The notes under the pieces were generated by a model. The model did no database searches and was not told where the DNA came from. It saw only the letters and a program-made list of their open reading frames with translations. Shown here piece by piece: positions 15,892 to 24,535 of a stretch of 64,000 nucleotides of DNA. The position numbers were made by a program, and so were the translations under genes. Where the stretch lies: assembly GCA_963842305.1 (NCBI GenBank), contig CAWJFW010000003.1:62001-126000 (forward strand), read 5' to 3'. How positions within the stretch are numbered: position 1 is the first letter of the stretch; each line of letters opens with the position of its first letter. This DNA is from JAIBJN01 sp963842305 (GTDB lineage Bacteria; Actinomycetota; Thermoleophilia; Gaiellales; Gaiellaceae).

Positions 15892-16521
15892 ATGACCAAG
15901 CGCAAGATTTTCGAGTACGGAGGAATGCTCGCGGGAGTTGTGCTGATCGCGTTCGGCATCGGCGCGCTCCTGATGAGCATCGACGCCCGCAGCACGGTGA
16001 GCGACGAGCTCAAGCGCGAGCAGATCGTCGGCTCGCCCGACATGAGCCCGACGGCGATCCAGCAGGGCATCGACGAGGCCGGCCTGACCGGCGTCAGCGC
16101 CCCGAACTGCGACGTCGCCGACCAGCCCATCGAGAACGGAGCCGACGCGCGCTGCTTCTCGCAGTACATGCGAATCCACGCGCTCGAGTCTTCCGGCGGG
16201 CTGACGTACGCGCAGATGGGTCGCTTCGTCGCAGCCGACGATCCGGAGAACCCGGCCGGCACGAGCGACGAGGAGGCGGCGCTCACGGATGAAGAGGGGA
16301 ACCCGGTTCCCAATGCAGCCCGGAACACCTGGGTGACCGAGACCTCGCTTTCCACGGCGCTCAACCTCTCGTACATGGCCGAGCAGCTCGCGCTCTTCGG
16401 CATCGTCGTCGGGTTCGCACTGGTGCTCGCCGGCATCGGCTTCCTGGTGCTCGCAATTGGTGGTGCACTGCGCCACGCGGGGGCCGAAGCTCCGGCAGCC
16501 GAAAAGGCGGCGCTCGCATAG
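15892..16521 (+). CDS. Two-TM membrane protein following nirK
   Basis: 209 aa. One membrane helix near the N-terminus (GGMLAGVVLIAFGIGALLM), a 120-residue external domain with two Cys (APNCDVAD, DARCFSQ) and the acidic DPENPAGTSDEEAALTDEEG, and a second membrane helix (LFGIVVGFALVLAGIGFLVL). The ATG at 15892 is preceded by AAGGAG with good spacing; an earlier ATG (15868) lacks one. A terminator hairpin follows. Co-directional with nirK (158 bp apart), so it may assist or accompany the nitrite reductase. No named family. Confidence 0.78.
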   Translation: MTKRKIFEYGGMLAGVVLIAFGIGALLMSIDARSTVSDELKREQIVGSPDMSPTAIQQGIDEAGLTGVSAPNCDVADQPIENGADARCFSQYMRIHALESSGGLTYAQMGRFVAADDPENPAGTSDEEAALTDEEGNPVPNAARNTWVTETSLSTALNLSYMAEQLALFGIVVGFALVLAGIGFLVLAIGGALRHAGAEAPAAEKAALA

Positions 16522-16542
16522 TCGCCGCTTGTCCGGTAGGAA

Positions 16543-16575
16543 GCGCCGAGCCGCCCTCCCCGGGCGGCTCGGCGC
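16543..16575 (+). terminator. Strong rho-independent-type terminator hairpin
   Basis: Perfect 14-bp inverted repeat GCGCCGAGCCGCCC / GGGCGGCTCGGCGC with a 5-nt loop, then TCTTAT. It lies 21 nt after the membrane-protein stop and ends the nirK transcript. Confidence 0.85.
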
Positions 16576-16611
16576 TCTTATCGACTCGCTCCTCGACGAA
16601 AGGCGGACACC

Positions 16612-16774
16612 TTGACGCTCTCTGGCTCCTGATCTGGTTCATCTGGGATCTCGTCGGAGACAACGAGCCGATCCTCTTCGACCCGTCAACTTCTGGGCAG
16701 GAACGCTGATCCTCGCGATCGGCCTCGTCCTCGCCAGCCTCCGTGCAATTCCCGCCAAGCGAGCCAAGCGGTGA
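16612..16774 (+). pseudogene. Frameshifted small two-TM protein
   Basis: Two different frames give convincing pieces of one small membrane protein: LWLLIWFIWDLVGDNEPILF, then NFWAGTLILAIGLVLASLRA ending IPAKRAKR at a TGA (16774). The break falls at GACCCGTC, where one extra C would join them (DPVNF). A TTG at 16612 with AAAGGCGG upstream would be in frame only if a CT pair were removed. So at least one and probably two indels separate the parts. This is either a decayed gene or sequencing error. Confidence 0.5.
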
Positions 16775-16812
16775 TCCCGGTCACTGAGGTGCATCCCCCG
16801 CAGGAGCCCATC

Positions 16813-19203
16813 TCAGACATAGCCCTTGCGAGTGAGCCACTGGAGCGAGGCGTATCCCCAGATAGGCGGCAAGTAGAAGGTCCACAAGCGCTGGGTGATG
16901 GCGATCGCGAAAGCCGACGACTCGTCGACCCCCATTGCGATGAGTCCGGCCGCCAGGCTCGCCTCGGCGGCTCCGATACCGCCTGGTACAGGAACCAGAC
17001 CCGAGAGGACGGCCGCCGATGAATTGACGAAGACGAGCTGGGCCAGGTTCAGGTTGATCCCGTAAGCGAGGCATGTTGCGCCCAGCGCAAGCGAGTACAG
17101 GAGCTCCGCGGCGATCGACCCCCCGAAGAGCTCAAGTCGCTTGCGTCGATCCCGGATAACGCTCCAGAGGCTCGAAAGGGCGCTGCGCAGCGGAGGCAGC
17201 ACCTTCTCTCGGAGCTTCGGCACCTTCAAGATCAGCACCGCGCTGGCAAGCAGGAGGACGCCGATCGCCACGAGGAGGCGAGAATCGGGGCCTCCCCCGA
17301 ACTGGCCGGTGTCGACCTCCACCCGCACGAAGGGAATGGCCAGGAGTAGGAGCCCGATTTGCACGATCGTCTCGGAACCGTCGTCGGCGGCGCCGGCAGC
17401 AAGAGCTTGGGGAGTGCTCGTCCCCATCCGCTGGAGGAAGCGAATGTTCATCCCGACTCGGCCTGCGGAGCTGGGCACTGCCAGGTTGATGAACTTCATT
17501 GCCGACTGCAGCACCACACAGGGCAGTAGGGGGAGCGGCTCCCGCACCGCCCCTCGCACCGATATGCCGTTCGCGATAAAGGTGGACTGCGCAAGGAGCA
17601 GCGCCACGATCAGCCACGCCGGGTCGGCCTCGGCGAGCTGATCGATGATCGTGCGGAAACCGATATCCGCGAGCTGGCTAATGAGCAGGTAGGCCGCAAA
17701 GGCCAAGACCGCGGTCATCAGGAGGTCCTTCGGGCTGACGCGTCGCAGCGGCGCGAGCTCGGGAACCTCCTCACCGGTCGCGGCGGCCGCGGCGGTCCGA
17801 AGGTCCTTGAGGTCGAGCTCGTGCGAGCGTGCGTGGTCTCGGAGATGCGGTGTCAGTGCAGCGCGCTGCAGGTAGGGCAGGACGCGGCCGACTGCATCGC
17901 CCCAGCCTGCATTGATGGCTTTGTGCAGTGCGCGTTCGGGCCCGACAAGGACGGTGGACGCGACAAGGAGCTCCGCGACATCGATGTCGAGCGCGGATTG
18001 CGGTGCGCCCAGGGTTGCAGCGGACAAGTCGACCAACATCGGGCCCTCGGCGAGCACCAGGACGTTGCTCGCGTTGAGGCGCCCGTGAGAAATGCCTGCT
18101 GCGTGAAGCCTCGCAGCCTGCTCCCAAAGGCCCTCGAGCGTTTCGTCGCTCACCTCCTCCGGGCTCGAGTGCTCGAGTGGCTCGATATTCGGCTGCTGCG
18201 TGACCACGAACGCGTCGCCGTCGGGACCGAGTGCGGCCGTGACCACCTTGGGAACCCGCACCCCGGCCTGCGCGGCCATCAGCGTCGCCAGCGCCTCGTG
18301 CTCGACCTGCTCCAAGCGCCCGTCCGCGACGCTCCGCGGAGGATCCCGGTAGGCCAGCGAGCGCCAGCGGCGGGCGAGCCGCTGCGTGTCCTGCGCATCG
18401 CGGCCAAGCACTCGAACCTTCAGCTGAACCCCGCTTGCGTCATTCCCCACATACTCCACCGCACCGCGGTGCTGCCGGACTGAGGGCCAGAGCTCAACGA
18501 CCTCGACACCGAGCGTCGCTAGGGCGCGCCGGACGTCCCCCGAAGGCGGAAAGCCCTCGGCGGTCCCGAACGCCAGGCGCACGAGTGCACCGGCCCCGAT
18601 CCCAAGCGCCAAGGCCCCGAGTATCGCGGACGGAAGAGCGGCGCCGATGACGACGGCGCCTAGCGCCGCCAAGGGAACGAGCCAGGTGGCGACGACCCGA
18701 ACATTGCGCACGAGTTCCGGGCCGGCGACGACGATTACGGCCGTTGCGGTCGCGAGGCGGAGCTCGGGGTAGCCCCAATTGGATAGGGCGTGGGCCTCGA
18801 GCGGGAACCAGTCGGATACGACGGCGCGACCCAAGAGGATCCCTGCTCCGGCGACGAGGAGACCCACCGAGAGCAGATCGCGTGCCAGGTCCCATCGGCG
18901 ACGCAGCAGAACGTCGAGGACGATCACGGCGGCAAGGACGAGCACGCCAATAAACACAGCTCGCCACAACGGGTCCGCCCATCGGAGGATCGTGATCAGG
19001 GCTTGCGCAACGTCCTCGTCATCCTCGGGAGCTGATGACGCGATCACCGCTGACAGCCCGATGACGATGCCCGCCAGAGCCAGGAAAACCGAATCGATCG
19101 TGCGTCTGTTTCGGCGTCCGGCCTCGGTCTCGGTTAGCAGGGCGATCCCCCAGACACGGCCGGTCGAGTCCGCCTGCTCCGCCCCCGTGCGACCTGCCGT
19201 CAT
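16813..19203 (-). CDS. MprF-like flippase domain fused to a degenerate kinase-like domain
   Basis: 796 aa from the ATG at 19203, chosen for CCGGAGG upstream. Three parts: an N-terminal block of 6 or so membrane helices (about 30-215), a cytoplasmic kinase-like domain (about 230-480), and a C-terminal eight-helix lysylphosphatidylglycerol-synthase TM domain of the UPF0104/flippase type (SSAGRVGMNIRFLQRMG, VPVPGGIGAAEASLAAGL). The kinase part keeps the overall ABC1/APH layout but its catalytic loop is SHGRLNASNV (Arg375 in place of the catalytic Asp) with LVDLSAATLG as the metal loop, so it is probably a pseudokinase or lipid-binding module. It may move a lipid or polyprenyl-linked substrate across the membrane. 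Convergent with the nirK unit. Confidence 0.8.
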   Translation of the reverse strand: MTAGRTGAEQADSTGRVWGIALLTETEAGRRNRRTIDSVFLALAGIVIGLSAVIASSAPEDDEDVAQALITILRWADPLWRAVFIGVLVLAAVIVLDVLLRRRWDLARDLLSVGLLVAGAGILLGRAVVSDWFPLEAHALSNWGYPELRLATATAVIVVAGPELVRNVRVVATWLVPLAALGAVVIGAALPSAILGALALGIGAGALVRLAFGTAEGFPPSGDVRRALATLGVEVVELWPSVRQHRGAVEYVGNDASGVQLKVRVLGRDAQDTQRLARRWRSLAYRDPPRSVADGRLEQVEHEALATLMAAQAGVRVPKVVTAALGPDGDAFVVTQQPNIEPLEHSSPEEVSDETLEGLWEQAARLHAAGISHGRLNASNVLVLAEGPMLVDLSAATLGAPQSALDIDVAELLVASTVLVGPERALHKAINAGWGDAVGRVLPYLQRAALTPHLRDHARSHELDLKDLRTAAAAATGEEVPELAPLRRVSPKDLLMTAVLAFAAYLLISQLADIGFRTIIDQLAEADPAWLIVALLLAQSTFIANGISVRGAVREPLPLLPCVVLQSAMKFINLAVPSSAGRVGMNIRFLQRMGTSTPQALAAGAADDGSETIVQIGLLLLAIPFVRVEVDTGQFGGGPDSRLLVAIGVLLLASAVLILKVPKLREKVLPPLRSALSSLWSVIRDRRKRLELFGGSIAAELLYSLALGATCLAYGINLNLAQLVFVNSSAAVLSGLVPVPGGIGAAEASLAAGLIAMGVDESSAFAIAITQRLWTFYLPPIWGYASLQWLTRKGYV

Positions 19204-19436
19204 CAGGGCGCCTCCGGCTCCTCCCCTCGGCGGCGCCGGGGGCGAGCAGGGCAGAGCAACCACATGAAGGTCAGTGGCACGGCGTTAGGGGACCCTCCCA
19301 CAGGACGATACGTCTGGGAACTTCGGTTTCCTAGTTGTCGAGCACCTTGGAGAGGGAGCGTATGAGGGCCGAGCAAGCGAGGCTATGGAGAGCAGCGATC
19401 CCTCTTGCCAGGCGGGATCGCGCCTAAGCCGACCCG

Positions 19437-19934
19437 TCAGTCGATGACAAAGCCGACGAGGATGGTCTTCACCCTCGACGTGGACAAGGCGATCCGGTAG
19501 TCCGTCACGCGGTGCCCGGGCCGAAAGCGGCCGGTCCAGCAGTGGCGGAAATTCGAAAGCTCGGTGCGGCAGTTCAACCCCGGATAGGCGTTGTGGAGCT
19601 GCGTCTCGGTCGAGCCGACGTGAATCCCTTCGGCCGTGTGCTGGGTCCGCCGATTTGTGAAAACCGCGGTCGCGCCGGAGTTGCCCTGGAACGTGACCTT
19701 CAGCTTCTTCCCGACGTCGTTTCGGTAGGTGAACTCCGTGAAAGGGCCGAAGTCGTTGGTCCCGTGCTTGATCCGGTCCGGCTCGCCCTTCTTCGCCCTC
19801 ACCTCGGGTCGGGTCATGTTCAGCTCGACGCCGGCGATCGAATGCTGCGGCACGATCAGTGCCGCAGCCGATCCGGTCCACACGAATCCGCCGACCAGGA
19901 CTGCCAAGACGGCCAGGTAGCGGACGCCGGACAC
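19437..19934 (-). CDS. Secreted protein of unknown function
   Basis: 165 aa with a signal peptide of about 25 residues (RYLAVLAVLVGGFVWTGSAAA). The mature start HSIAGVELNMTRPEVRAKKGEPD has the helix-then-GxP pattern used by SmpA/BamE-like and related secreted folds, followed by beta strands and a Cys pair (LNCRTELSNFRHCW). LHNAYPGL aligns with LQHLYPNA of the secreted protein at 8800-9327, suggesting a shared family. It lies just inside the right end of the putative tRNA-Asp island. Function unknown. Confidence 0.72.
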   Translation of the reverse strand: MSGVRYLAVLAVLVGGFVWTGSAAALIVPQHSIAGVELNMTRPEVRAKKGEPDRIKHGTNDFGPFTEFTYRNDVGKKLKVTFQGNSGATAVFTNRRTQHTAEGIHVGSTETQLHNAYPGLNCRTELSNFRHCWTGRFRPGHRVTDYRIALSTSRVKTILVGFVID

Positions 19935-19974
19935 CCCACCGTTCTACAGCTCATCCCCCAGAAGCGCAAGCGCT

Positions 19975-20010
19975 GCCGGAGCTCGCGGGGTTCGAGTCCC
20001 GTCGCTCCCG
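19975..20010 (+). repeat. Duplicated tRNA-Asp 3' end (candidate attR)
   Basis: A lone tRNA 3' end. Its last 24 nt are identical to the last 23 nt of tRNA-Asp plus the next base (GGGTTCGAGTCCCGTCGCTC then CCGT), and the preceding bases GCCGGAG/TCGCGGG also match apart from two small differences. No 5' half is present. Orientation is the same as the intact gene, as expected for the distal repeat left by site-specific integration into the tRNA 3' end. Confidence 0.75.
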
Positions 20011-20059
20011 TCTCTCAAATACGCGGGAACTCTTTCTGGCTCGCGGACATAATCGGTCG

Positions 20060-20653
20060 ATGGGGCAGCCGACCGATGGTGACCTGTGGCGGCGTGCGGT
20101 GGACGGTGAGCCCGACGCCTTCGCTGTTCTCTTCGACCGGCACGCCCAGGCCGTCTACAACTATCTCTTCCGCCGAACGGCGGACTGGACGCTCGCAGAA
20201 GACCTGACCTCGGTCGTCTTCCTCGAGGCCTGGCGGCGCCGCACGGACGTACGCTTCGAGCGGGAACTCGCCCTGCCGTGGCTGTTCGGGGTGGCAACGA
20301 ACGTTCTCCGCAACAGACGTCGTTCGCAGTGGCGGCACCGCGCTGCACTCGAGCGGCTGCCGCGCGAGCACGCCCATGACTTTGCCGATGAAGCGAACAG
20401 CCGGCTCGACGACGAGCGTCAGATGCGAACCGTGCTACGAGCGATCGCGGAGTTGCCTAGGCGGGAGCAGGACGTGCTTGCCCTCTGCGCCTGGGCCGGG
20501 CTCAGCTATGAGGAAGCCGCCGTTGCGCTCGGCGTTCCGGTAGGCACGGTGCGCTCGCGTCTTTCGAGGGCCCGGGCGCGAATCCGGGAACTCAGCTCGG
20601 CCCACGGCCACGAACCGGACTGCGAACCTGCCATCCCGGCGAAGGGGGCGTGA
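20060..20653 (+). CDS. ECF-type RNA polymerase sigma factor
   Basis: 197 aa. Region 2 is clear (DAFAVLFDRHAQAVYNYLFR, then AEDLTSVVFLEAWRRR and LPWLFGVATNVLRNRRRS) and region 4 reads LPRREQDVLALCAWAGLSYE, then GVPVGTVRSRLSRARARIRE. No extra domains. The ATG at 20060 (MGQPTDGDLWRRAV) is the start of homology; the open frame upstream runs into the tRNA fragment. The next gene begins 3 bp after the stop and encodes a membrane protein, the usual place for a sigma regulator. The signal that activates it is unknown. Confidence 0.92.
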   Translation: MGQPTDGDLWRRAVDGEPDAFAVLFDRHAQAVYNYLFRRTADWTLAEDLTSVVFLEAWRRRTDVRFERELALPWLFGVATNVLRNRRRSQWRHRAALERLPREHAHDFADEANSRLDDERQMRTVLRAIAELPRREQDVLALCAWAGLSYEEAAVALGVPVGTVRSRLSRARARIRELSSAHGHEPDCEPAIPAKGA

Positions 20654-20656
20654 AGG

Positions 20657-21382
20657 ATGAACGACGAAACGCCCATTCCGGCCCAGCGTGACCTCCCTCC
20701 GGGACGGCTCCAGCTCCGAAAGGAGCATCTCGTGAGGGAAGTAACCATGTGGGATCGAGTAACCCAGCGGCGAAGGCGTCGCCTCGCCCTCGTCCTTGTT
20801 CCGGCGATCCTCGCTGTGCTGACCGTCAGCGGCTTCACAGCCTACGCACTCACCCGGGAGCCCACCCATCTCGAGAGCGTTGGCTGTTTCGAGACAGCCG
20901 AACTCGACGGGAACATCGCGGTCGTGAACGCCGACGGAAGGGATCCGACGGCGATCTGCGCCGAGTTGTGGCGCCAGGGAGACATGGGACCTGGGCCCGC
21001 GCCCAATAGTCTGGCTGCCTGCGTGCTCGAGACGGGCGCGGTCGGCGTGTTCCCGGACTCCCGCAAAGACACCTGCGAAGAGCTCGGACTCGCCGACCTC
21101 CCCCCGACGTACGCGGCGGAGGCGAAGCGCTTCGCCGCTCTTCGCGACACGATCGCCGCGGAGCTCGGTGCGTCGTACGGAAGTACGGTGCGTGATCCGA
21201 AATGCCTCCGCGAGGAGGATGCCCGCGCGCTCGTTCGCCACGAGCTGACTGCGCGCGGGTACGAGGACTGGAGCATCGAGGTCCTGGGGAGCGGGTTCAC
21301 CGCCAAGCCGTGTGTCGCGGTGGGCCTGGGGTTCGACGGCGAGCGGAAGGTCGTCCTCCTCGTCCCCGAGCCGGACTTCTAG
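20657..21382 (+). CDS. Single-pass membrane protein paired with the ECF sigma factor
   Basis: 241 aa. Residues 1-38 are cytoplasmic and hold RKEHLVREVTMWDRVTQRRR, then one membrane helix (LALVLVPAILAVLTVSGFTAY), then an external domain with several Cys (VGCFETAE, TAICAELW, LAACVLET, DTCEELG, DPKCLRE, AKPCVAV). The position and topology fit an anti-sigma-type partner, but the cytoplasmic part is too short for a zinc anti-sigma (no HxxxCxxC), so this is inference from context. Co-transcribed with the sigma factor. Confidence 0.7.
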   Translation: MNDETPIPAQRDLPPGRLQLRKEHLVREVTMWDRVTQRRRRRLALVLVPAILAVLTVSGFTAYALTREPTHLESVGCFETAELDGNIAVVNADGRDPTAICAELWRQGDMGPGPAPNSLAACVLETGAVGVFPDSRKDTCEELGLADLPPTYAAEAKRFAALRDTIAAELGASYGSTVRDPKCLREEDARALVRHELTARGYEDWSIEVLGSGFTAKPCVAVGLGFDGERKVVLLVPEPDF

Positions 21383-21476
21383 TGGTCGACTAAGACGCGC
21401 TCCAGCTGGAGTCGTAGTGCTCGGGATCCCTCCCGGCGGCAGCCTCGCGCCACCTCTCGCTGGATAGCATGGCCGC

Positions 21477-22082
21477 ATGATCACGCTCTACGACGCAGCC
21501 CGCTGTCCGTACTGTGCCCGCGTTCGGATCCTCCTCGCGGAGAAGGAGGTTCCGTTCGAGACGGTCGAGATCGAGCTCGAGAACCGCCCCGCCTGGCTCT
21601 ACGAGAAGAACCCTGTCGGGAAGGTGCCCGTGCTCGAGGAGGGCGACTTCGTCTTGCCGGAGTCGCGCGTGATCATGGAATACCTCGAGGAGCGCTATCC
21701 GGAGCCGCCGCTCCTGCCGTCGCAGCCTGCCGAGCGCGCGCTCGTACGGCTTCGGTTCGAGCGCTTCGAGGACCTTTCCCGGCCCTACTACCGGGTCGTC
21801 TTCAAGGGCGAGTCGGCCGAGGCCCTCGATGCCGAGCTCGCAAAGTTGGATGGGGCCCTCGCAGGGAGCCCCTATCTCGCCGGCTCCCAGTTCAGCCTGG
21901 CCGACGTCGCCTACGTCCCCTGGATCATCAGGGCGGAGGCGCGTGCGCACCTCGATCTCGGCAGGCACGAGAATCTCCGAGCATGGCTCGGTCGACTCTC
22001 CGAACGCCGCTCGGTCGCGGCCGAGCTCGAGATCGTGGCGGCGATCCACGGATCGCCCGCCTCCTCCGAACACGCGCGTTAG
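21477..22082 (+). CDS. Glutathione S-transferase-family protein
   Basis: 201 aa with the two GST parts. The thioredoxin-like domain starts ITLYDAARCPYCARVRI with a CPYC motif (Cys10, Cys13), then NPVGKVPVL and the gamma-glutamyl-binding LPESRVIMEYLEE. The helical domain has SPYLAGSQFSLADVAYVPW. The CPYC pair is like omega GSTs and glutaredoxins, so thiol transfer or dehalogenation/reduction is likelier than conjugation. High-GC Gram-positives mostly use mycothiol, so the thiol cofactor is uncertain. The last 4 bp overlap the end of the convergent gene. Confidence 0.9.
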   Translation: MITLYDAARCPYCARVRILLAEKEVPFETVEIELENRPAWLYEKNPVGKVPVLEEGDFVLPESRVIMEYLEERYPEPPLLPSQPAERALVRLRFERFEDLSRPYYRVVFKGESAEALDAELAKLDGALAGSPYLAGSQFSLADVAYVPWIIRAEARAHLDLGRHENLRAWLGRLSERRSVAAELEIVAAIHGSPASSEHAR

Positions 22083-23101
22083 CCGCGCGGATACTGAGCG
22101 GCGATCGCGCGCCCCAGTTCCGCGGCGGTGACGTCGCGGACGACCGCGTCCGGATGCAGCTCGGTGAGCGAAAGAGTGCGCCGGGTCTCCGCGTTCTCGG
22201 GCAGCGTCTCCTGCGTTCGGACGACCGTGGTCGGGACGCCGAAGGCCATAGGGCTCGGGATCCACGCGACCGCTTCGCCGGTCTCGGGATCGACGAGAAC
22301 AGCGTTGAGGCCGTCCTCGGTCACGAGCTTCGTGTACTCGCGGCCGTCGAGCACCATCGTGCCGTCCTCGCGGACCGCGTCCCGGCGGAAGGCCTCGACG
22401 ACGTCCTCCCTGAGCCAGTCCGCGCTAGGAAGGTCGCCGGCCGAGCCGTCCGCCCCGACCTCGAGAACCTTGTAGTACTTCCCGTTCCGCTTGACCACGA
22501 TGTCGGCGTGCTTGCTCCCATCCGGAAGCTCGCGCACCCTGTAGTACAGCGGCCCCTCGCCCGCGGCCGAGGCTCCCGAGTCCTCGTGCGCCGAGTCGTT
22601 CTCCGCTTGCGTGCCCACCTGCGCACGCAGGATCTGGTTCTCGCCCGGCAAGTAGACCTCGACCATGTCATCCGACAGCCGGCACAGCGTCAACTGCGTG
22701 TCCGGGACTGCCTGGCCGGGCAAGCCCTCCACCGTCCGACGACAGGACGGGCCGTCGCCTGCGATCCACGTCTCGTACTCGATGAACGGCTCGCCGGAAT
22801 CCAGGCGGTACTGGACGAGGATGTGCTCGATCGTCCCCGGAGCAGCCTGCACCGGCGCCAGCACCGCGGCCTCGGCCTTGTCGACGATCGACGTGCTCCC
22901 GGGCCCTCCGAGAGCTCCGACGGCGGCGAGCGCGACGGCCGCCGCCGTCGCGCCGGCACCCACGCCGACGGCGGCACGCGTGACGTGCGAACGGCGGCGG
23001 GCCCGGTTCGTGCGCTCAACCACGTCGTTCCAGTCGGCACTCGAGTGCGACGCGCCGAGCCGCTCGAGGTAGCGATCGGTCTCGGTGTCGAAGATGGTCA
23101 T
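22079..23101 (-). CDS. Membrane protein paired with ECF sigma factor (likely sigma regulator)
   Basis: 340 aa. A cytoplasmic N-terminus (ETDRYLERLGASHSSADWND, then VVERTNRARRRS), one membrane helix (about 42-67, AAVGVGAGATAAAVALAAVG), and a large external domain with strands such as YRVRELPDGSKHADIVVKRN and GREYTKLVTEDGLNAVLVDP. This external part resembles the outer domains of other sigma-linked actinobacterial membrane proteins. Its ATG overlaps the sigma factor stop by 4 bp, so it is translated with it. A role in holding the sigma factor until a signal arrives is inferred from that coupling, with no clear zinc anti-sigma motif. Confidence 0.72.
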   Translation of the reverse strand: MTIFDTETDRYLERLGASHSSADWNDVVERTNRARRRSHVTRAAVGVGAGATAAAVALAAVGALGGPGSTSIVDKAEAAVLAPVQAAPGTIEHILVQYRLDSGEPFIEYETWIAGDGPSCRRTVEGLPGQAVPDTQLTLCRLSDDMVEVYLPGENQILRAQVGTQAENDSAHEDSGASAAGEGPLYYRVRELPDGSKHADIVVKRNGKYYKVLEVGADGSAGDLPSADWLREDVVEAFRRDAVREDGTMVLDGREYTKLVTEDGLNAVLVDPETGEAVAWIPSPMAFGVPTTVVRTQETLPENAETRRTLSLTELHPDAVVRDVTAAELGRAIAAQYPRG

Positions 23102-23646
23102 TGCCTCTCCTCCCGTACGAGCTCGGCGCGCAGCGCCGCGTGAGCATTGGACAAGAGCGCACCCACGGTGCCGACCTCGATCCCCATCACGCCGGCGATC
23201 TCCGCGTACGAGAGGTCGCCGTAGTACCGAAGCACGACGCAGTCGCGCTGACGCGAAGGAAGCCGCCTCAGCGGCTCAGCGAGGGTGCTGTCGACGGAGC
23301 CGGTCGGGGCCGTGTCCCTTTCGAACAAGCGGAACAGCCGAGCGGTGAGCCGCTCACGCCGAACGCGCCGGCGCTCGGCATCTCGCGCGGCATTGAGCAC
23401 GAGCCGCCAAAGCCAGGCCTCGAGCGGTCCTTCCCCACGCCAAGAGGCCCGTCGGCGCAAGGCGAGCGCAAACGCGTCCTGGACGACGTCGCTTGCGGCA
23501 TCCGCCCCGGCGACTGCCGCCGCCAGCCCCCGAAAGCGTGCGGCCTGCGAACGGTAGACCGCCTCGATCGAACTCGCGGACGCGACTCGACGCCGCGCAG
23601 CCGCCGCGCGCCGAGCCGCCTCCAGGGCTTCCGTGGTTGAGTTCAT
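23098..23646 (-). CDS. ECF-type RNA polymerase sigma factor
   Basis: 182 aa. Region 2 contains AVAGADAASDVVQDAFALAL and WLWRLVLNAARDAERRR; region 4 contains LRRLPSRQRDCVVLRYYGDL and GIEVGTVGALLSNAHAALR. The region 4 helix has GALLSNAH where most members carry SRLxRAR, a mild oddity at the DNA-contacting helix. Start at ATG 23646. Operon with the downstream membrane protein (ATGA overlap). Confidence 0.9.
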   Translation of the reverse strand: MNSTTEALEAARRAAAARRRVASASSIEAVYRSQAARFRGLAAAVAGADAASDVVQDAFALALRRRASWRGEGPLEAWLWRLVLNAARDAERRRVRRERLTARLFRLFERDTAPTGSVDSTLAEPLRRLPSRQRDCVVLRYYGDLSYAEIAGVMGIEVGTVGALLSNAHAALRAELVREERQ

Positions 23647-23760
23647 GGAGAGATCGACGCTTCGACCGCCATGTTCTCTTTAGTAGTCGCTTCGCGCCCC
23701 TCTCCGATGTCGAGGAGGCGCCTCCGCCCGTCTGTCGAGCCCCGTCGCTCCGCGCTTCGC

Positions 23761-24432
23761 CTATCGGATCCGGTCTGGCTCGTCGTGCCAGATCCACCAC
23801 CGATACGGCGGGGTCTGAGGGTAACCCTCGGGAGAGTCCTCCCACTCCTCCTGGCGCCCGAGCGCGGTCATGTCGAGGTAGCTCCACGTGCTTCCGAGCG
23901 CCTCGTCGCCGCGGCTGTCGACGAAATAGGTTCGGAGCACGCTGTCTCCGTCGCGGATGAACGCGTTGGTGCCGTGCCACTCGTCCACGCCGAAATCGGC
24001 GTCGAACTCGTCGGTCAACGTGTACCACGGCATCTTCCAGCCCATCCGCGCCTTCACGCGCTCGATGTCCGTCTGTGGCGCGCGCGAGACGAACGCGAGA
24101 GCGGTGTCGCGGGCGTTGAGATGGGCGACAGGTGCCACCTGGTCGGCCACCATCGAGCAGCCGATGCAGGCATGCTCGGGCCAGCCGTTCACGCCGGGCT
24201 CGAAAAAGGCGCGGTAGACGATCAGCTGACGGCAGCCGTCGAACAAGTCGAGCAAGGTCGCCCTGCCCTCGGGCCCGTCGAACTCGTACTCCTTTTCTAC
24301 CGCCAGCCACGGCATCCGCCGACGCTCCGCCGCTAGCGCGTCACGGGCACGGGTCAACTCCTTCTCCTTGACGAGTAGCTGCTGTCGCGCGGCCTCCCAC
24401 TCCTCCGGCGACACGATCGGTGGCGTGTTCAT
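23761..24432 (-). CDS. DUF899 thioredoxin-like protein
   Basis: 223 aa, the usual size of the DUF899 family. The N-terminal helix (PEEWEAARQQLLVKEKELTR) is followed by RMPWLAVEKEYEFDGPEG and the thioredoxin-fold segment QLIVYRAFFEPGV. Cys in HACIGCSMVAD sit where the fold would place a redox-active pair. The C-terminus ends with YRWWIWHDEP, seen in many members. Function is not established in the family (predicted thiol-disulfide protein). ATG at 24432 has AAGGAG 6 nt upstream; the GTG two codons before it is less likely. Confidence 0.88.
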   Translation of the reverse strand: MNTPPIVSPEEWEAARQQLLVKEKELTRARDALAAERRRMPWLAVEKEYEFDGPEGRATLLDLFDGCRQLIVYRAFFEPGVNGWPEHACIGCSMVADQVAPVAHLNARDTALAFVSRAPQTDIERVKARMGWKMPWYTLTDEFDADFGVDEWHGTNAFIRDGDSVLRTYFVDSRGDEALGSTWSYLDMTALGRQEEWEDSPEGYPQTPPYRWWIWHDEPDRIR

Positions 24433-24535
24433 GAGCACTCCTTGTGGCGGGCTTTCGCCACGGTTTCCTACGGCTTCGTCGAAGGCATGCCCCTACCCAG
24501 GCGCTTCGAAACGGCCCACGGGTCGACCTACGTCC

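Noticed and set aside
23732..23752. CGAGCCCCGTCGCTCC resembling the tRNA-Asp 3' end
   Set aside because: Only a short, imperfect match without T-stem pairing; likely chance in GC-rich DNA.
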